A stretch of 64,000 nt of DNA, taken from positions 1 through 64,000 of the forward strand of contig JAGRCP010000073.1 of the NCBI GenBank assembly GCA_020433455.1, in the 5' to 3' direction. Positions 1 to 8,536 of the stretch are shown here, piece by piece. Source of the DNA: Caldilineaceae bacterium. Its GTDB lineage: Bacteria > Chloroflexota > Anaerolineae > Caldilineales > Caldilineaceae. The position numbers and the translations under genes are program-made. A model generated the notes under the pieces. That model made no database searches, was not told where the DNA came from, and was given only the letters and a program-made list of their open reading frames with translations. Positions within the stretch are counted from its first letter, which is position 1. The number at the start of each line of letters is the position of its first letter.

Positions 1-58
1 AATCTTTAATCTTCAATCTTCAATCTTCAACCTTCTTTCTCTAATCTCTTCATCTCTG
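1..58. repeat. AT-rich heptad tandem array (A)
   Basis: The window opens inside a run of degenerate 7-nt units of the form CTTCAAT / CTTTAAT / CTTCAAC / CTCTAAT, seven or eight in a row. The same unit on the other strand (AAGATTG, AAGAGTA) makes up the arms of the arrays at 10977-11095 and 47186-47294. Only one arm is visible, because the window begins here. It ends about 48 nt before the metallophosphoesterase start. Confidence 0.75.
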
Positions 59-105
59 CACCTTTGTTTCCCCTATTCCCCCTTCACTGCTACAATTCTT
101 TCTCC

Positions 106-765
106 ATGCGTTGTCTCGTCGTAAGTGATAAAGTTGATCCCGTTCTCTATAGCGCCGCTATCAAGCATCGCGTCGGTGATATCGACCTGATCTTGAGTTG
201 CGGCGATATTCCCTTTTACTATCTCGAATACATCATCAGCATGCTCAACAAGCCGACCTACTATGTCTTCGGTAATCATGGGCGCGAGACGGAATATCAG
301 AGCGGCAAGCATGGCGATTGGATGGTCAAAACTGAACCCATGGGCGCAACGAATCTTCATTGTCGGACGTTTCAGGAGGGGCCGTTGCTGCTGGCCGGTC
401 TGGAGGGTTCGATTCGTTATAACAAGGCGCCGCGGTTTCAGTATACGGACAGTGAAATGTGGGGCAATATCGCGCGTTTGGCTCCCGGATTGCTCTACAA
501 TCGCCTGCGCTACGGTCGTTATCTGGACGTTTTGGTCGCGCACTCGCCGCCTTACGGCATCCACGACAGGCCGGATCGACCCCATCAGGGCTTCAAGAGT
601 TTTCTCAATTTCATGCAGATGTTTAAGCCCGGTTACCTGCTCCACGGCCATATTCACATCTATCGCAATAACGAGACGACCTATACCAAATATCAGGATA
701 CGGAAATTATCAACGTCTACCCATACCGGATTCTGGATTTGGAACCGAAGATGCTCAACGAGTGA
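106..765 (+). CDS. Metallophosphoesterase family protein
   Basis: A 219-residue calcineurin-like phosphoesterase, which hydrolyses phosphoester bonds with a dinuclear metal centre; the substrate is unknown. Visible motifs are CGD (32-34), GNHG (56-59), HSPP (146-149) and HGHIH (180-184). The first metal motif, normally D-x-H, reads SDKVD, so one ligand is atypical. An upstream ATG at 64 would add 14 unlikely residues encoded by the repeat-flanking DNA; the ATG at 106 begins directly with the first beta strand (MRCLVVSD). It is followed 10 nt later by an HD hydrolase and then rimO, probably co-transcribed. The fold assignment is firm and the function is open. Confidence 0.85.
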   Translation: MRCLVVSDKVDPVLYSAAIKHRVGDIDLILSCGDIPFYYLEYIISMLNKPTYYVFGNHGRETEYQSGKHGDWMVKTEPMGATNLHCRTFQEGPLLLAGLEGSIRYNKAPRFQYTDSEMWGNIARLAPGLLYNRLRYGRYLDVLVAHSPPYGIHDRPDRPHQGFKSFLNFMQMFKPGYLLHGHIHIYRNNETTYTKYQDTEIINVYPYRILDLEPKMLNE

Positions 766-775
766 GGGATAAAGC

Positions 776-1441
776 GTGACGCATAATTTAAGGATGTCGG
801 CTTGGCGCGCGGTCTGTCGCCAGGCGATGCAGAGCGCCGCCGAGGCTGAAGCCCGCGCCGCCTGGCAGTGCGGGCCGGACGAGGATATTCCGTTCAATTA
901 TCGCTGGGAGCACGTACAGCAGGTGGTTGCCACGGCAAACTGGCTGGGCCGCGTGGTCAATGCCGACGGTGAAATTGTAGAGGCCGCGGCCTGGCTCCAC
1001 GATGTGCGCAAAACTACGCCCCATCATGCCCAGGCCGGGGCTGAGGCCGCGCTGGGCATTTTGGCCGCGACGGACTTCCCGGCGGAGAAAATTGAACAGG
1101 TCTGCACCGTTATCGCCCAACATGAAGGGTTGACGCGCGGGGAAGACGCCCCGCCCCTGAAACCGCTGGAAGCTGCGGTCTTGTGGGATGCGGACAAGCT
1201 GACCAAGCTGGGCGTTCAGGCGATCATCTACGCCATGAGTACGCCCCGCACCCGGGGACTGACCCTGGCGGAACGGCTGGATGGCTTCCACTCGTTTACC
1301 CGCAACGTGCTGAGCCAAACGGTCATGAGCATGAACACCCCGGCCGGCCGCGCGTTGGCCGAGCAGCGCTATCGGGAAATGTGCGTGGCCCTGGATGAAT
1401 GGGCGCGGGATGCCGCAATCGGCGTCCGGGACGCTATCTGA
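776..1441 (+). CDS. HD domain phosphohydrolase
   Basis: A 221-residue metal-dependent HD-superfamily hydrolase, likely acting on a nucleotide or another phosphorylated small molecule. The ligand series is present: H46 (in YRWEHV), H75-D76 (WLHDVRK), a later H in IAQHEG and D in LWDADKL. The GTG start at 776 has GAGGG 8 nt upstream; an internal ATG at 794 lacks as good a site. It lies 10 nt after the metallophosphoesterase, and its 3' end runs up to rimO, suggesting one transcript. The family resembles YedJ/YpgQ-type phosphohydrolases, but the substrate cannot be read from sequence. Confidence 0.85.
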   Translation: MTHNLRMSAWRAVCRQAMQSAAEAEARAAWQCGPDEDIPFNYRWEHVQQVVATANWLGRVVNADGEIVEAAAWLHDVRKTTPHHAQAGAEAALGILAATDFPAEKIEQVCTVIAQHEGLTRGEDAPPLKPLEAAVLWDADKLTKLGVQAIIYAMSTPRTRGLTLAERLDGFHSFTRNVLSQTVMSMNTPAGRALAEQRYREMCVALDEWARDAAIGVRDAI

Positions 1442-1463
1442 CGAACTACGGAGAAAATCTGCT

Positions 1464-2858
1464 TTGAAATATCACCTTATCACCATGGGCTGCCCCAAAA
1501 ATCAGGTAGACAGTGACGGCATGGAAATGCTTTTGCAGCGGGCTGATTACGCCTACGCACCCACGCCCGACGGCGCGGATGTCCTCATCGTCAACACCTG
1601 CGGCTTTCTGGAAGCGGCCAAGGATGAGTCCATTGACGTGCTGCAGGAGTTGGGACGCGCCAAGCGCGCCGACCAAATTCTGGTTGCAGCCGGCTGTCTG
1701 GCTCAGCGCAACGGCCAGGAAGTGCTGACGCGCGCGCCGGCGGTAGACGGTCTCCTGGGTACGCGCCGCTGGATGGACGTGCTGGAACTCCTGCAACAGT
1801 TGCGCAGCCGTGAAAGCGGACGCGCCATGCAGCGCTACAGCCTGCTGGGCGATCCCGAGCATGAATTTGATGCGGCCGTGCCCCGTCCGCCGGTCGCGGG
1901 CGGCAGCGCCTATCTCAAAATTTCCGACGGCTGTAACGCGCCCTGCGCCTTCTGCACCATCCCCAGCTTCAAGGGCAAGCTGCGCAGCCGTCCACTGGAT
2001 GCGGTGGTAGATGAGGCCCAGGCGCTTGTGGCCGCGGGCGCGAAAGAGCTGGTCATCGTCGCGCAGGATACCACCGACTACGGTCGGGACCGGGGCGAGC
2101 CGGACAGCCTGCCCCGCCTCCTTTCCGCTATCTGCAACCGCACCGGTGATGACCTGCGTTGGGTGCGCCTCATGTACGCCTACCCCGGCCACGTAAGCGA
2201 CGCGCTTATCGAGGTCATGGCGACCCAGGAAAAGATTGTTCCCTACCTGGACATGCCCCTTCAGCATGGCGATCCCCGCACCCTGCGCCGTATGCGCCGG
2301 CCCAGCAAGCTGGAGATGGTCTATGATCACGTAGAAAAGCTGCGCATGGCTATGCCCGACATCGCGCTGCGCTCTACCTTTATCGTGGGCTATCCCGGCG
2401 AGACGGAAGAGGAGTTCCAGAGCTTGCTGGACTTCGTCGAGGCCATTGCCTTCGACAAGGTGGGCGCATTTCCCTTCAGCCCCGAGCCGGGCACGCCCGC
2501 GGCCGCACTGCCCGATCCCGTGCCGCCTGCGGTGCAGGAAGAGCGCTACGGCCGCCTTATGCAGGTGCAGCAGCAGATCAGTCTGGCTAAAAACCAAGCC
2601 CAGATCGGCAAGATGCTGGACATTTTAGTAGAGGGTGAAGGCGAGATCGAGGGGAGCGGCGAACCGCTGATTCTGGGGCGCAGCTATCGGGACGCGCCGG
2701 AAGTGGATGGGCTGGTCCTGGTGCCGGGCCTCAGCGGCGTGCCCGCGGGCGAGATGTTCCAGGTCCACATCAACGGCGCCATGGAGTACGATCTGGTGGG
2801 CGAGGCGCTGGTGGCGGAGACTTTCTCCAGCAAGAAGAGCAACCTCTCATTCTCGTAA
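1464..2858 (+). CDS. rimO: Ribosomal protein S12 methylthiotransferase RimO
   Basis: A radical-SAM enzyme that adds a methylthio group to an aspartate of ribosomal protein S12. The N-terminal MTTase domain carries the three cluster cysteines C10 (GCPKN), C46 (NTCGF) and C78 (AGCLA). The radical-SAM motif CxxxCxxC is C157/C161/C164 (CNAPCAFC), and a C-terminal TRAM domain follows. The open frame begins at 1395 inside the HD gene, but homologues begin at KYHLITMGCPKN. The TTG at 1464, with GGAG about 10 nt upstream, gives a 464-residue protein of family length. The variant loop between CPKN and the radical-SAM core fits RimO rather than MiaB. Confidence 0.93.
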   Translation: MKYHLITMGCPKNQVDSDGMEMLLQRADYAYAPTPDGADVLIVNTCGFLEAAKDESIDVLQELGRAKRADQILVAAGCLAQRNGQEVLTRAPAVDGLLGTRRWMDVLELLQQLRSRESGRAMQRYSLLGDPEHEFDAAVPRPPVAGGSAYLKISDGCNAPCAFCTIPSFKGKLRSRPLDAVVDEAQALVAAGAKELVIVAQDTTDYGRDRGEPDSLPRLLSAICNRTGDDLRWVRLMYAYPGHVSDALIEVMATQEKIVPYLDMPLQHGDPRTLRRMRRPSKLEMVYDHVEKLRMAMPDIALRSTFIVGYPGETEEEFQSLLDFVEAIAFDKVGAFPFSPEPGTPAAALPDPVPPAVQEERYGRLMQVQQQISLAKNQAQIGKMLDILVEGEGEIEGSGEPLILGRSYRDAPEVDGLVLVPGLSGVPAGEMFQVHINGAMEYDLVGEALVAETFSSKKSNLSFS

Positions 2859-2936
2859 TTTCTGCTGAACAAAAGCGTTCGTTGTGGATCGATAACCATT
2901 GCCAAGCCGGAGGCCGCAATCTACGGTTGGATCGGT

Positions 2937-3500
2937 CTACCCACTCAACAATCCGTCCAGATAGGCTCCCAATGCGCGGTCGAAGCTGAGATTCGTATCG
3001 ATGGGCATTTTGTATCCTTGGGCCGCTTCCAACGAACAGAATCCATGCAGCAGCGCACGCAGTCCGCGCAGAGCATGAACGCCGTCTTCATCCTGTACCC
3101 CGCACGAAGCCAGGATTAACAGAAAAATTTGCACCAATAACGCCGCCTGCCGTTCCAATTCTACTTCGCCGGCATCCGGCGCGCGCAAGGTGAGGGGATA
3201 TAAGCCAGGGTGTTGGCGGGCGAAACGGCGATAGGCATGGGCTGCCGCCTCCAGCGCTGCCCGTCCGCTCTTGCCCGTGATAGCCTCTTGAATGAACCCG
3301 GTCAACAATGTCAGCCCATAAAGCGCCAGCCCGGCATGAAGATCATCCAGGCTCTGCACATGGTTGTAGAGCGACGGCGTTCTAATCCCCAACTCTGCCG
3401 CCAGCTCCGTAAGAGTGAGCGATGAAACCGCGACGTTTGCGTCGAGCATCATCGCGGCCTGTTTAATGACCTGCCCTCGGTTCAACCCTTGTCTAGCCAT
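2937..3500 (-). CDS. TetR family transcriptional regulator
   Basis: A 187-residue one-component repressor. Residues of about 10-55 form the TetR helix-turn-helix (LTELAAELGIRTPSLYNHV), and the rest resembles the TetR_C_13/WHG ligand-binding domain (YRRFARQHPGLYPL). The ATG at 3500 has AGGA 9 nt upstream; a TTG at 3509 is the alternative. The 5' end overlaps the stop of the upstream MBL hydrolase, so the two are translationally coupled. The twin 15-bp palindromes upstream of that hydrolase (4232-4267) are its probable operators, making the operon autoregulated. The inducer is unknown; the coupled hydrolase may degrade it. Confidence 0.9.
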   Translation of the reverse strand: MARQGLNRGQVIKQAAMMLDANVAVSSLTLTELAAELGIRTPSLYNHVQSLDDLHAGLALYGLTLLTGFIQEAITGKSGRAALEAAAHAYRRFARQHPGLYPLTLRAPDAGEVELERQAALLVQIFLLILASCGVQDEDGVHALRGLRALLHGFCSLEAAQGYKMPIDTNLSFDRALGAYLDGLLSG

Positions 3501-4206
3501 AGACTGCAATCCTCGTATTCTTCCCGGCTTCTTCCACAGCAGCCGTCATCGCGTCCAGCGGATCATCCAGTACACGGCCATGGCCTACCGCCAGCCGGGT
3601 TGGCTTCAGGGCAAGGAGGTGAGCCGCGCTCTGCGCCGCCAAAGCGGGTTGCCAGGTAGCCACGGCCGGCAGGGGAAAACGCCAGCGCATGACGCCGGAT
3701 ACGGCGATGCCGCCCAGCGTCTGGAAAGCATCACCGGCAATCAGCGTGCCGTCCCGCACATCCAAAAACGAAAGATGATCGGGTGAATGGCCCGGCGTGG
3801 TGATCACCCGCAGCGAACCAATTTGATCGCCGTCCGTCACCGTGCGATCCGCCTGGACGTCACAGGTTACATAGCTGCCGCTCAGTTTGTCCTGGGGTTC
3901 GTCGGGCAAGAGGAATGGGCCGTCACGCAGAAAGGCGGCAGTTCGCGCGCCGAGGGCAAGGTCTGCCTCAGGATACGCTTCCACAATCTGCGCGATATCG
4001 CCCACATGATCGCCATGGGCATGGGTCAGCGTAATGCGTGTTAGCGGTTTTCCGTACTGCTCGATTGCGCGCATGATGCCTTTGGTGCTGCCTGACATGC
4101 CTGCATCGATCAATGTCAATCCGTCCTCTTCTTCCAGCAGATAGGCATTGATCGCGCGGAATTGGATGAGCTGGAGAAGATATGCGCCGTGTTGGGTCGA
4201 TTTCAT
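3493..4206 (-). CDS. MBL fold metallo-hydrolase
   Basis: A 237-residue metallo-beta-lactamase-fold hydrolase. The zinc motif HAHGDH is at 62-67, with a later histidine in GHSPDHL and an aspartate in IAGDAF. It resembles the glyoxalase-II/quorum-quencher-like branch; the substrate is unassigned. The start has AAGGAG 6 nt upstream. It is the first gene of a two-gene operon with the downstream tetR, which it overlaps. Expression is probably repressed by that TetR through two operators placed in the promoter spacer and just after the -10 box. Confidence 0.9.
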   Translation of the reverse strand: MKSTQHGAYLLQLIQFRAINAYLLEEEDGLTLIDAGMSGSTKGIMRAIEQYGKPLTRITLTHAHGDHVGDIAQIVEAYPEADLALGARTAAFLRDGPFLLPDEPQDKLSGSYVTCDVQADRTVTDGDQIGSLRVITTPGHSPDHLSFLDVRDGTLIAGDAFQTLGGIAVSGVMRWRFPLPAVATWQPALAAQSAAHLLALKPTRLAVGHGRVLDDPLDAMTAAVEEAGKNTRIAVYG

Positions 4207-4231
4207 GGTTGTCTCCTTTTACGTTGATGAA

Positions 4232-4275
4232 ACTAATTTAATTAGTATATTAACTAATATAATTAGTTTTGTCAA
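4232..4275 (-). promoter_or_regulatory. Promoter with twin TetR operators
   Basis: Reading the minus strand: -35 TTGACA (4270-4275), 17-bp spacer, -10 TAATAT (4247-4252). A 15-bp palindrome ACTAATATAATTAGT (4253-4267) fills the spacer, and a second, ACTAATTTAATTAGT (4232-4246), lies just after the -10 box. Their centres are 21 bp apart, two helical turns, so two dimers would sit on the same DNA face. The downstream operon encodes a TetR regulator. That it is the binder is inference. Confidence 0.8.
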
Positions 4276-4351
4276 TTCTTCTTCAGCGTTGGTCAAGATG
4301 ACAAGCGCCAATACTGGAAGGAAAAGGCACGACAGGGGAAGGCGGGATTGA

Positions 4352-4687
4352 AATGTCCTTGCCTATTCCGCACGAGCAAAAAATATTACTGGTGATACGC
4401 AGACTGCCCTGGCCCAAGCGACCGCGGCCTTAACCATAGGCGATAAAATCCAAAATCCTGAATGCCAAGCTGAGGCGCTGTCGGTGTTGATTCCGGCCTA
4501 TCTGCAAAGCGATGCATTGGCGGATGCCGCGGCATTGATCGAGGAAGCGGCATCCGTCTATCGGTCCGCCCGCGCGATCACGGTTGCGCCGGGCATCGTT
4601 CAAGCGGCACTGATGGAGTTGGGTCTGCTGAATGGGGTGGCCGGGGCGGAGATGTTGGACGCCGTGCGGGTCGCGGCGGCAGGGTAG
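4352..4687 (+). pseudogene. Remnant of a helical-repeat (STAND-type) protein
   Basis: Between the tetR-operon promoter and the next gene, one frame stays open from 4352 (just after a TGA) to a stop at 4688-4690, with no ATG; the first usable start is GTG 4484. The translation contains ALTIGDKIQN followed by QAEALSVLIPAYL, which matches the loose A-x-x-I-x-D...RAxALxxLxPxL repeat seen in large STAND-type or helical-repeat proteins. I read it as the C-terminal stub of a decayed larger gene. A short real gene from 4484 (67 codons) cannot be excluded. Confidence 0.4.
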
Positions 4688-4744
4688 GCGCGGGGGAAAG
4701 GTAATGGTGAATGGTTAACGATTATCCACTAGCATGTATGAGGA

Positions 4745-5491
4745 TTACCAAAACCAGCCTCGACGACGCTTGCGCAGCAGTTGGACAATCTGCGCGATCT
4801 GCTGTTGCAGGCCGCCCACTGTGCCTTCCAGCGCGCGCAGGCGGCTCTCCAGGCGCTCTTTGCGCATCTCTTCGCGCCGCTGGTATTCGGCCAAAACCCG
4901 CTCCAATTCCAGCATTCGCTCGCGCAGTTTGCGATTTTCACCCTTAAGATTAAAATTGTCCTGAACGATAACGCCCACGACTTCGCGCATGGAGGCTTGA
5001 TTGCTGAGAACCGTCTGCTGGCTGTCGGCCAGGGCATTGAAGACGGACCGCAGCGCCTGGGGCATGGCGTCGGCATCGGCGGGAATGATGGCCGCATAGT
5101 CGTCCTCAATGTTGAGGGTCAGTTCGATCACATCGTCCAAAACGCTCTCTTCAGAGGCGTCACCCGCAGCCTCATCCGCGGCAGCTTTGGGCCCATAGAC
5201 TGACGTATCCGACTCTGTCGCTTGTTCTGTTTGGGCCTGACGCAGAGCCAGGGTTTGGGCGATCTGTCCGTCACTCCGGCCCTCTTCCTGCAGGCGCAGG
5301 ACAGTCCGCAGGGTCTCCAGGTCAGCCGCACTGTAGTGAGGATGCTCTCCGGTGACCTCATTGCCCAGAAAGAGAGCAAAGCGTTGGCTATAGCGCCAAA
5401 GCAGGTGCGGCTGGGTGTCCAGCGCCGTTGCCGCTTCGCTGAAGGGATAAGTCGCTTCTTCGATTGGGGTCTGACCGTCCTGGGGATTCAT
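4745..5491 (-). CDS. MerR-like HTH protein with C-terminal coiled coil
   Basis: A 248-residue protein. Residues of about 14-75 (YPFSEAATALDTQPHLLWRY ... DLETLRTVLRLQEEGRSDGQ) look like a MerR-type winged helix that reads promoter DNA. The middle is acidic and low in complexity. Residues of about 175-240 form a long charged coiled coil (NFNLKGENRKLRERMLELER) ending in a basic-aromatic tail, RRRGWFW. No effector-binding domain is visible, so a structural or multimerising DNA-binding protein is as likely as a classical regulator. It stands alone, separated by 182 nt from the DUF1232 gene. Confidence 0.6.
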   Translation of the reverse strand: MNPQDGQTPIEEATYPFSEAATALDTQPHLLWRYSQRFALFLGNEVTGEHPHYSAADLETLRTVLRLQEEGRSDGQIAQTLALRQAQTEQATESDTSVYGPKAAADEAAGDASEESVLDDVIELTLNIEDDYAAIIPADADAMPQALRSVFNALADSQQTVLSNQASMREVVGVIVQDNFNLKGENRKLRERMLELERVLAEYQRREEMRKERLESRLRALEGTVGGLQQQIAQIVQLLRKRRRGWFW

Positions 5492-5673
5492 AGACGTATG
5501 GTGGGTTGAATAGGAGGAGTGAAACCGGATGACGGCGCTTAGTATCGTCCGGTTGGCGAATGCCGAGCGCCGTCAGGCTGTGCGGGCGAATAAATCCCGG
5601 CGGAAATCCGCATGCAGCTCCTGCCGGGAATCGAATCGTCAGATTTTCGTCGTGGTATTCACGCCATCTTGAA

Positions 5674-6003
5674 TTAGTCGATTACCTGCCAGGTCGTATC
5701 GACCACATCGTCGTCATTTTTTTGCTCTCCATTGGGCGCGTTGTCCACACCATTCGCTCGGTTGACAGCGTCCTGAGGCGCCATGGCAATAAACATTTTC
5801 ATTGCCGCGATGACCAGCGCAATGTCGTCAATGACGATGCCCGGCAGCAGATCGATGGGCGAGACCCAATAGACGAAGGCCAGGAACGGCAGTCCGAATT
5901 TTAATACTCCCGGGACGCGCGGATCGCGCAATAGCCGCCACGCCGTCATGGCATCACGCATGAGATGAAGGCTGAAACCGCTTCGATTAGTCGTTGAGTT
6001 CAT
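5674..6003 (-). CDS. DUF1232 (YkvA-like) small membrane protein
   Basis: A 109-residue protein with the DUF1232 signature YWVSPIDLLPG...DD at about 45-62, within a hydrophobic segment that probably forms one membrane hairpin. The C-terminal third is acidic and polar. The family is widespread with no agreed function. The ATG has a GAGGAG site upstream, and its own promoter is legible at 6036-6064. Confidence 0.85.
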   Translation of the reverse strand: MNSTTNRSGFSLHLMRDAMTAWRLLRDPRVPGVLKFGLPFLAFVYWVSPIDLLPGIVIDDIALVIAAMKMFIAMAPQDAVNRANGVDNAPNGEQKNDDDVVDTTWQVID

Positions 6004-6035
6004 AGAGAGTTGACTCCTCTGTCATAATGTTGGTC

Positions 6036-6064
6036 AGTATAGCGAAGTTTAGATTCTGTGACAA
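6036..6064 (-). promoter_or_regulatory. Sigma-70-type promoter for the DUF1232 gene
   Basis: On the minus strand: -35 TTGTCA (6059-6064), 17-bp spacer, -10 TATACT (6036-6041). The predicted start of transcription is about 25 nt upstream of the ATG at 6003. Confidence 0.65.
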
Positions 6065-6132
6065 TAATACTTTTGGCGTATCCTGATGTTTCTCGTTAAC
6101 CTCTCCTGCAAGCAGTAAGGCGCATTGCCGTT

Positions 6133-7668
6133 ATGCCCACGACCGCCCAGATGGTCGCCGATTATCCCGATATGCTTTTACGCGTCCTGGCTGAACTGCG
6201 CGGCGCTTTTCTTGACGGCTATGATTCGCGCACCGAAGGCGTCGCGCTCCTGGCCGCGCAGATTACCGATCCGCTCTCCGTCCAGATGGCCTATCAGGAG
6301 ATTACGGACATCTATCCCCAGGCGAAAGACGCGATCGAAGTCATCCTCAAAGAGGGCGGCGAGATTGCCGAAGCCCAGTTCAGCCGCGCATACGGCAGCA
6401 TTCGCCAGATGGGACCGGCCCGCCTGGAGCGGGAGCAGCCCTGGTTTGCGCCCGAAAGCATGGCCGAAGTTCTGTACTATTATGGTCTGCTGGGGCGCGG
6501 TTTTAAAGGCGCCGGCCAGAACGCCCGCACCATCGTCTATCTGCCCGAGGATATCGTTCCCTGGCTGCCCAATCCCCACGCCGCGGAAGATAACGAAACG
6601 CTCTCCGCGTCCGTGCTCTCTGCGCCGCCCAAAAGCCGCATCATGGCGGCCGATGACAGCTTCCTGGCGGATATGGGCTCGCTTTTGGGCTATATCCATA
6701 CCGAAGGGTTGGGGCTGGACGGCAGCGGCCCCGGCGCGGAGGATGCCGAGCGCCTGGTGGAACGTTTGCAGATGCCCTTTGCGGCCGACGATGAGGAACT
6801 GAATGTCCGCCTGGCGCTTATGCTGCACCTGGCCAATCGCCTGGGCTGGCTGCGGCGCGGCGATGACGGACGCATCCACTTGACCGGTAATGCGGTTCAC
6901 CGCTTTCTGGAGCAGACGCGCAGCGAACAGCGCCACACCCTCTGGGAGAGCTGGCGCCGATCGGCGGAGTGGAATGATCTCTGTCGCGTGCCCGGACTGG
7001 AGTGCGTGGAAAAGGGCGGAGCGTTTAATGATCCGCTTCAAACCCGTAATGCCTTGTTGCGCTTGCTGGGCAAGCTGATGCCCGGCTGCTGGTACAGCCA
7101 GGCTGATGTAGTTGACGCCATTCGCTCCCTTGAGCCTGATTTCCAACGCCCGACAGGCAATTACGATACCTGGTACATCCGGGATATCACTACGCAGGAA
7201 TTCCTCAAAGGTTTCGAGCAGTGGGAGGCGGTAGAAGGCGCCTTGATTCGCTTCCTTTTCCGCGGGCCCCTCCACTGGCTGGGCGCGTTGGATTTGGCCG
7301 AGCCGTCCGCGGGGGATGATTTGCAAATTTCGCTGAGCCAGTGGGGCGCACGCTGGCTGGAGATGGATGTGCCCCAGCCCCACGAAGCGCCCCGCAGCCC
7401 CATGGCGGTCAGCGAGGATTTTACCGTCAGCCTGGATTTGGACACGGCGTTAAAGGAGCGCTTCCGCGTGGAGCGCTTTGCCCAGTGGAAATCCAGCTAT
7501 CCCAAATACACGTATCAGATCAACCAGCGCAGCCTGGCCCGCGCCGCGGCCGAAGGAATTGACGGGGCCCGCATTGCGGCGTTCCTGCAAGCCCGGACGC
7601 GCCGTCTGCCCGAAAAGGTAGTTGCCGCGCTTCAGCGTCATGGGACAACCCCGGTATCTGAAACGTGA
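6133..7668 (+). CDS. XPB/Ssl2-like helicase-associated domain protein without motor
   Basis: A 511-residue cytosolic protein. The C-terminal region of about 415-505 (SEDFTVSLDLDTALKERFRV ... TYQINQRSLARAAAEGIDGA) matches the XPB/Ssl2-like domain (Helicase_C_3 type): a 'V-x-x-DFTV' strand, an 'RLERFA'-like helix and a 'TYRLTR-S...G' turn. The middle has helical segments and a GPLHWLGALDL stretch typical of the same proteins. No Walker A or DEAD motif is present, so there is no helicase motor. Homologues elsewhere sit near XPB-like helicases; none is visible here. The role is unknown, possibly nucleic-acid binding. Confidence 0.6.
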   Translation: MPTTAQMVADYPDMLLRVLAELRGAFLDGYDSRTEGVALLAAQITDPLSVQMAYQEITDIYPQAKDAIEVILKEGGEIAEAQFSRAYGSIRQMGPARLEREQPWFAPESMAEVLYYYGLLGRGFKGAGQNARTIVYLPEDIVPWLPNPHAAEDNETLSASVLSAPPKSRIMAADDSFLADMGSLLGYIHTEGLGLDGSGPGAEDAERLVERLQMPFAADDEELNVRLALMLHLANRLGWLRRGDDGRIHLTGNAVHRFLEQTRSEQRHTLWESWRRSAEWNDLCRVPGLECVEKGGAFNDPLQTRNALLRLLGKLMPGCWYSQADVVDAIRSLEPDFQRPTGNYDTWYIRDITTQEFLKGFEQWEAVEGALIRFLFRGPLHWLGALDLAEPSAGDDLQISLSQWGARWLEMDVPQPHEAPRSPMAVSEDFTVSLDLDTALKERFRVERFAQWKSSYPKYTYQINQRSLARAAAEGIDGARIAAFLQARTRRLPEKVVAALQRHGTTPVSET

Positions 7669-7671
7669 CGG

Positions 7672-7709
7672 GTGACTCGTGAAACGTGATATACTCCCTC
7701 ACGAGTCAC
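7672..7709. repeat. Perfect 11-bp inverted repeat (GTGACTCGTGA)
   Basis: Arms GTGACTCGTGA (7672-7682) and TCACGAGTCAC (7699-7709) flank a 16-nt loop between the helicase-associated gene and the SDR gene. No T-run follows, so it is not a classical terminator. The 13-mer GGGTGACTCGTGA recurs at 25168-25180, before the second lgt, which marks it as part of a dispersed repeat. The adjacent loosely repeated ACGTGA words resemble the heptad arrays. Confidence 0.7.
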
Positions 7710-7761
7710 GAATTACGGGGCCACGCCTCATTAACCATCTATCCTCATAAAGGAGAACCCC

Positions 7762-8496
7762 ATGTCCGGTAAACTTACAGGCAAAACCGCAATCATCACC
7801 GGCGCCAGCGCGGGCATCGGTTGGGCCTGCGCCATGGCCCTGGCCGCAGAAGGAGCCAACCTGGTCGTCACCGCCCGGCGCGCAGAACGGTTGGCGGAAC
7901 TGGCCATGGCCATTGATGCAGCCGGCGGTCGGGCGGCCACGGTAGTAGGGGATGCCGTGGAGGAAGCGACGGCCTTGCAGTGCGTCGCCGAGGCGGTAGA
8001 GAACTTCGGCGGTCTGGACATCCTCATCAACAACGTGGGCGTAGGCAACTACAAGAACCTGGTCGATACCAGTGTGGCCGAATATGATGAGTTGATGGTC
8101 ACCAACATGCGCTCGACCTTTCTTTTCACCCGCCACGCCGCGCCCGTCATGATCGGGCAGGGGGCGGGCACGATTTTGACCGTCTCGTCCATTGCCGGCA
8201 TCTACGGTTTTCCCGGTGAAGCGGTCTACTGCTCCACCAAGTTCGCACAGGTGGGCTTTACCCAGGCCCTGGACAAGGAGTTGCGGCCCCACGGGATCAA
8301 GGTGGGCGTTATCTGCCCCGGCGGCGTCAAAACCGAGTTCGCTCTGGGCAAGGGCCGTACGGAGCAGAGCGTCGCCGAATCGGAGATGCTGGATCCCGAG
8401 GATGTGGCGGGCGTGGTGCTTATGGCCTGCACCCAATCGCCCCAATCGCGCATCATCGAAGTGCAGATGCGTACCATGGCCGAGCCGCTGGCATAA
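7762..8496 (+). CDS. SDR family NAD(P)-dependent oxidoreductase
   Basis: A 244-residue classical short-chain dehydrogenase. The cofactor motif TGASAGIG is at 13-20, with the NNVG motif, a catalytic serine in VSSIAG and the YCSTK dyad near 154-158. An arginine pair, TARRAERL, after the second strand favours NADPH. It is preceded by AAAGGAG at good spacing. The best family resemblance is to YdfG/3-oxoacyl-reductase-like short dehydrogenases; the substrate is undetermined. It is followed 40 nt later by the HAS-barrel-like gene, with no obvious functional link. Confidence 0.9.
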   Translation: MSGKLTGKTAIITGASAGIGWACAMALAAEGANLVVTARRAERLAELAMAIDAAGGRAATVVGDAVEEATALQCVAEAVENFGGLDILINNVGVGNYKNLVDTSVAEYDELMVTNMRSTFLFTRHAAPVMIGQGAGTILTVSSIAGIYGFPGEAVYCSTKFAQVGFTQALDKELRPHGIKVGVICPGGVKTEFALGKGRTEQSVAESEMLDPEDVAGVVLMACTQSPQSRIIEVQMRTMAEPLA

Positions 8497-8536
8497 TTAG
8501 TTTGCATTCGCACAAAAGTTCTGGTTTACTAGGATT

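Noticed and set aside
5600-5640. Possible tRNA T-arm (GGAATCGAATC)
   Set aside because: The T-loop consensus is broken and no acceptor stem or anticodon arm can be drawn around it.
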